A stretch of DNA of 8,372 nt, taken from Alphaproteobacteria bacterium (GTDB lineage: Bacteria; Pseudomonadota; Alphaproteobacteria; Caulobacterales; Caulobacteraceae). The number at the start of each line of letters is the position of its first letter. Position 1 is the first letter of the stretch. Location of the stretch: the NCBI GenBank assembly GCA_028869395.1, contig JAGWSE010000310.1:1-8372 (forward strand), written 5' to 3'. Below, piece by piece: positions 6,601-8,372 of this stretch. The notes below the pieces were generated by a model, which worked only from the letters and a program-made list of their open reading frames with translations, had not been told where the DNA came from and ran no database searches. Made by a program: the position numbers and the translations under genes.

Positions 6601-7229
6601 GCTATCTCAAGGCGCGCGGCGGAGAGGCCATTGAGGAGCTGCCGCTCGAGCGCGTCGAGAACCAGCCCTACATCCACTACCGCAAGGGCTCGCTGGTCAT
6701 GTACCGGCTGCAGGACGAGATCGGCGAGGCGAACGTCGACAAGGCGCTGCGCACCTTCCTCGCGGCGCACGCCTTCAAGGCCGCGCCCTATCCGACGGCG
6801 GCCGAGCTGGTGGCCGACTTCCGCGCGGTCGCCCCGCCCGACAAGCAGCAGCTGATCACCGACCTGTTCGAGCGGATCACCCTCTATCACCTGAAGACCA
6901 AGAGCGCCGTGGCCAGGCGCCGGCCCGACGGGCGGTGGGACGTGACGATCACGCTGGACGCGCGGAAGTTCTACGCCAACGGCCAGGGCCGGGAGATGGA
7001 AGCCCCGCTCGACGAGACCATGGACGTGGGCGTGTTCACCGCCGAGCCGGGCAAGGCGCGGTTCTCCGCCAAGGACGTGCTGTCCATGCAGAAGATGCCG
7101 GTCCGATCGGGTCTGCAGACCTTCACCGTCACGGTGGCGAGGAAACCGGCGTTCGCGGGGGTGGACCCCTACAACACGGTGATCGACCGCAATTCCGAGG
7201 ACAACGACGTCAAGGTGACGACGGGCTGA
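3627..7229 (+). CDS. ABC-2 permease fused to an M1-like (gluzincin) zinc metallopeptidase
   Basis: This 1200-residue membrane protein joins a transporter to a peptidase. Residues 1-546 hold 12 predicted helices in two sets of six (about 17-36, 55-79, 104-126, 146-170, 176-196, 240-260; then 325-343, 363-384, 409-433, 447-468, 475-492, 525-546), split by an Ala/Pro-rich linker (263-300). Similar charged segments after the second helix of each half suggest duplication. A strongly basic loop (548-567) precedes a 13th helix (569-590), which would place the rest outside the membrane. From about 600 a beta-rich region leads to the catalytic domain: His938-Glu939-Leu-Ala-His942, with Glu962 as likely third zinc ligand, and Tyr1018 in YRKG as the usual M1 transition-state Tyr. 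GAMEN is absent; PWSEG (912-916) is the best counterpart. The ATG follows GAGG at 3615-3618, overlapping the ATPase stop. Databases label such fusions 'ABC transporter permease/M1 family aminopeptidase'. Substrate and peptidase activity are unknown. Confidence 0.92.
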   Translation: MLFKIAGFEFRYQVRQPIFWVAAILFALLAFGAVASDNVQIGATANVHKNAPWVIAQTSLIFAVIYMFVTTAFVANVVIRDDETGFGPMIRSTPVRKFDYLFGRFAGAYLAAALSFVAVPLGMWLGSLMPWVDPETLGPTFAGAYLYSYFWLGLPVLFLSAAVFFTLATVTRSMMWTYVGVVAFLVLRSVFSLALSRQGLEHAAALWEPDGIAAFGLATRYWTASERNTLVPAIQGYILWNRLLWTGIALAFLAASYVLFRFETGRPSRSARRVAGLAAGAALAPAPALPQGPLPAPRFGAATAWAQLWARTRLDMGQVFTSPAYFVLLALSAVLAVVNLWFSTEVSLYGGRIYPVTRVMIDALGGVFTFMSAIIAVYYAGELVWRERERRTHEIVDATATPDWAFVAPKTLAISLVLISTFAASVLVAIAIQLVRGYTHLEIGEYLLWWLLPQSIDLVLIAALAIFVQALSPHKFVGWGVMVIYLISTVVLNNLGFEHNLYNYGSGPTVPLSDMNGQGRFWVAAYWFRLYWAAFALVLLVLAHGLWRRGAEARFLPRLRRLPRRLKGPAGVVLGVALAVFAGSGVWIYINTVVWNPYRSHLDVERFQADYEKALWRFHDLPEPTITALKLDVQLYPRAPKVVTRGSYRIVNRTGAPLSEVHLGFGDRDLEVRSLSVQGARRTQAFRRFNYDVFTFDTPMQPGETRTVRFETVREQRGFTNSPTFLGVMRNGSFVNDMDLTPMFGVDERALLQDRTKRRRYGLPPERRMPKLGDPAAARFSMIRHDSDWVTSDITLTTDADQIPIAPGRQVSTRVANGRRTARFVTETPILHYVSLQSARYAVKTATYKGIAISVYYDPQHPWNVERMIRTAEAGLDYYQANFSPYQFHQLRFLEFPAPDGAFAESFAGTVPWSEGLVFIADARDPERIDMVTYVGAHELAHQWWGHQVIGADEQGSTMLDETLAQYSALMVMKHMYGPDMIRKFLKYELDSYLKARGGEAIEELPLERVENQPYIHYRKGSLVMYRLQDEIGEANVDKALRTFLAAHAFKAAPYPTAAELVADFRAVAPPDKQQLITDLFERITLYHLKTKSAVARRRPDGRWDVTITLDARKFYANGQGREMEAPLDETMDVGVFTAEPGKARFSAKDVLSMQKMPVRSGLQTFTVTVARKPAFAGVDPYNTVIDRNSEDNDVKVTTG

Positions 7230-7238
7230 GCGGCGCTC

Positions 7239-7267
7239 TTGGCGACCCCCCTGGCGCGGGCCTAGGG
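7239..7267 (+). promoter_or_regulatory. Predicted promoter upstream of the DUF885 gene
   Basis: TTGGCG (7239-7244) and CTAGGG (7262-7267) are 17 nt apart. The -35 fits the Caulobacter-type TTGaCg pattern well; the -10 keeps only the CTA core. Transcription would begin around 7274, about 22 nt before the ATG at 7296. This spacing resembles the coaBC promoter layout. It suggests the gene can be transcribed apart from the ABC operon, although only 66 bp separate them. Motif-based only. Confidence 0.4.
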
Positions 7268-7295
7268 TCCCGCCAGTTCTTAGGGGGAACTTCCA

Positions 7296-8372
7296 ATGAT
7301 CGACCGTCGCTCGCTGCTCGTCTCCGCCTCCGCGGGGGCCGCGGCCCTCGCCCTGCCGCGCCTGGCGCTCGCCCAATCCGCGTCCCAGGGCGGGACCGTC
7401 CCGCTCACGCCGCTGCTCGACCAGTTCTTCCAGGAGCGGCTGAGGCTGCACCCGGAAAGCGCCACCTACCTCGGCCTCGACAAGGGGCCGAACGCCGACC
7501 TGAAGAGCAAGCTGAGCGACCAGTCGGAGGCGGGCATCGCCGCCGCCAAGGCGCAGACCCTGAACCAGATGAAGCGGCTGGAGGCCGTGGACCGCGCGCG
7601 CCTCAGCGCCCCCGACCAGGTGAGCTATGACACAGTGCTCTATTCCCTGAAGAGCGCGGCGGTGGTGCAGGCGTTTCCCTATGGGGCGAATGCGTTCGGG
7701 CCCTCGCCCTACGCGGTCAGCCAGCTCACCGGCGCCTACCAGCAGGTTCCCGACTTCCTGGACACCAAGCACCGCATCGAGACCGCGGCAGACGCCGAGG
7801 CCTATGTGGCGCGGCTAGAGGCGTTCGCCACCGAGATCGACAACAACACCGAGCGGATGCGGCATGACGCGGCGCTGGGCGTCTCGCCGCCCGACTTCAT
7901 CTGCGACCTGACCCTGGACCAGCTCGGCAAGACGCGCACCGCCAAGGCCTCCGACAACCTGGTGGTCACCTCGATCGGCCGGCGCGCCGCGGCCAAGGGC
8001 CTGCCGGCGACCTATGCGGCGCAGGCGGCGAGGATCTACGACGAGCGTATCGGGCCGGCGCTGGACCGCCAGATCGCCCAGGTGCGGAAGGCCCGCGCGG
8101 GCGCCCGGCACGATGCGGGCGTGTGGCAATTCCCGGAAGGGGCCGCCTTCTACCAGGCCGCGCTGCACGACACGACGACCACCTCCTACACGCCGGAAGA
8201 GGTGCACAAGATCGGCCTCGAGCAGGCCCGCGAGCTCTCGGCGCGGGTCGATGGTCTGCTCAGGCAGCAGGGCATGACCAAGGGGACCATCGCCGAGCGG
8301 ATGACCGCGCTCTACCACGACCCGAGCCAGCTCTATCCCGACACCGACGCCGGCAAGGTCGAGGCGATCGCC
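7296..8372 (+). CDS. DUF885-family exported protein, N-terminal part (cut by window edge)
   Basis: 359 codons are visible with no stop; family members are usually about 600 residues, so the C-terminal part is missing. The start is MIDRRSLLVSASAGAAALAL, a Tat-like signal with twin arginines at 4-5, a hydrophobic stretch and a likely cleavage site after ALA at residue 26. The mature protein would be periplasmic or lipid-free exported. Family resemblance comes from the early FFQERLRLHPESATYLGL segment and from the FPEGAAFYQAALHDTTTTSYTPEEVHKIGL region (about residues 280-310), a pattern typical of DUF885. The family is often annotated as a putative metallohydrolase because an HExxH motif occurs in the C-terminal half; that part lies outside this window. 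The ATG is preceded by AGGGGGA (7282-7288), ideally spaced. It follows the transporter-peptidase gene by 66 bp on the same strand. Confidence 0.85.
   Translation, partial: MIDRRSLLVSASAGAAALALPRLALAQSASQGGTVPLTPLLDQFFQERLRLHPESATYLGLDKGPNADLKSKLSDQSEAGIAAAKAQTLNQMKRLEAVDRARLSAPDQVSYDTVLYSLKSAAVVQAFPYGANAFGPSPYAVSQLTGAYQQVPDFLDTKHRIETAADAEAYVARLEAFATEIDNNTERMRHDAALGVSPPDFICDLTLDQLGKTRTAKASDNLVVTSIGRRAAAKGLPATYAAQAARIYDERIGPALDRQIAQVRKARAGARHDAGVWQFPEGAAFYQAALHDTTTTSYTPEEVHKIGLEQARELSARVDGLLRQQGMTKGTIAERMTALYHDPSQLYPDTDAGKVEAIA

Noticed and set aside
7253..7274. Possible terminator hairpin after the permease-peptidase gene
   Set aside because: Only 5-6 pairs (GCGGG 7256-7260 with CCCGC 7269-7273) and no real T-tract afterwards. 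It also overlaps the more plausible promoter -10.
5469..7772. 767-residue open frame on the minus strand
   Set aside because: It lies opposite the M1 domain, crosses the 7230-7295 intergenic gap and runs into the DUF885 gene. Its product is rich in Arg, His, Gly and Val with no recognisable domain. Such long antisense frames are expected where + strand codons have G/C third positions.
1..8372. CRISPR arrays, tRNA/rRNA genes, insertion sequences or phage elements
   Set aside because: No regularly spaced repeats, no tRNA- or rRNA-like sequence, no transposase or integrase, and no terminal inverted repeats with target duplications were seen.

Overview
The window is a very GC-rich stretch (roughly 70% by eye) of a bacterial chromosome. 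Codon third positions are strongly G/C, non-ATG starts are common, and a coaBC-dut pair is present. This fits an alphaproteobacterium, most likely Caulobacteraceae (Caulobacter/Phenylobacterium-like). The assignment rests on sequence style and gene content, not on a database match. All confident genes lie on the + strand. The left edge may hold the first few codons of a divergent gene.

Region 1 (about 1-2352) is a tight housekeeping cluster. It holds coaBC (dfp; coenzyme A biosynthesis), dut (dUTPase) and a GNAT acetyltransferase, each overlapping the next by 4 bp (GTGA), and all three start with TTG or GTG. A leader with a promoter-like element and an imperfect inverted repeat precedes coaBC.

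Region 2 (2353-2737) holds an 80-residue orphan single-pass membrane protein. Its ribosome-binding site sits in a 7-bp hairpin, just after another inverted repeat. An 82-bp gap with no clear promoter or terminator follows.

Region 3 (2738-7229) is the most interesting part. It has an ABC-2-type ATPase, followed 10 bp later by a 1200-residue protein that fuses a duplicated ABC-2 permease (12 predicted membrane segments), a 13th anchoring segment and a C-terminal M1-like (gluzincin) zinc metallopeptidase domain. The topology puts the peptidase outside the cytoplasmic membrane. Its zinc motif is HExxH-x19-E rather than the textbook M1 x18 spacing, and the canonical GAMEN box is replaced. This architecture occurs in databases as 'ABC transporter permease/M1 family aminopeptidase', but I know of no established substrate or mechanism.

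Region 4 (7230-8372) has a promoter-like element and then a DUF885-family protein with a Tat-like signal peptide, cut by the right edge. A membrane-anchored peptidase fused to a transporter next to an exported putative hydrolase suggests, by inference, a cell-envelope peptide processing or transport function. Long minus-strand and alternate-frame ORFs are GC-driven shadows of these genes.
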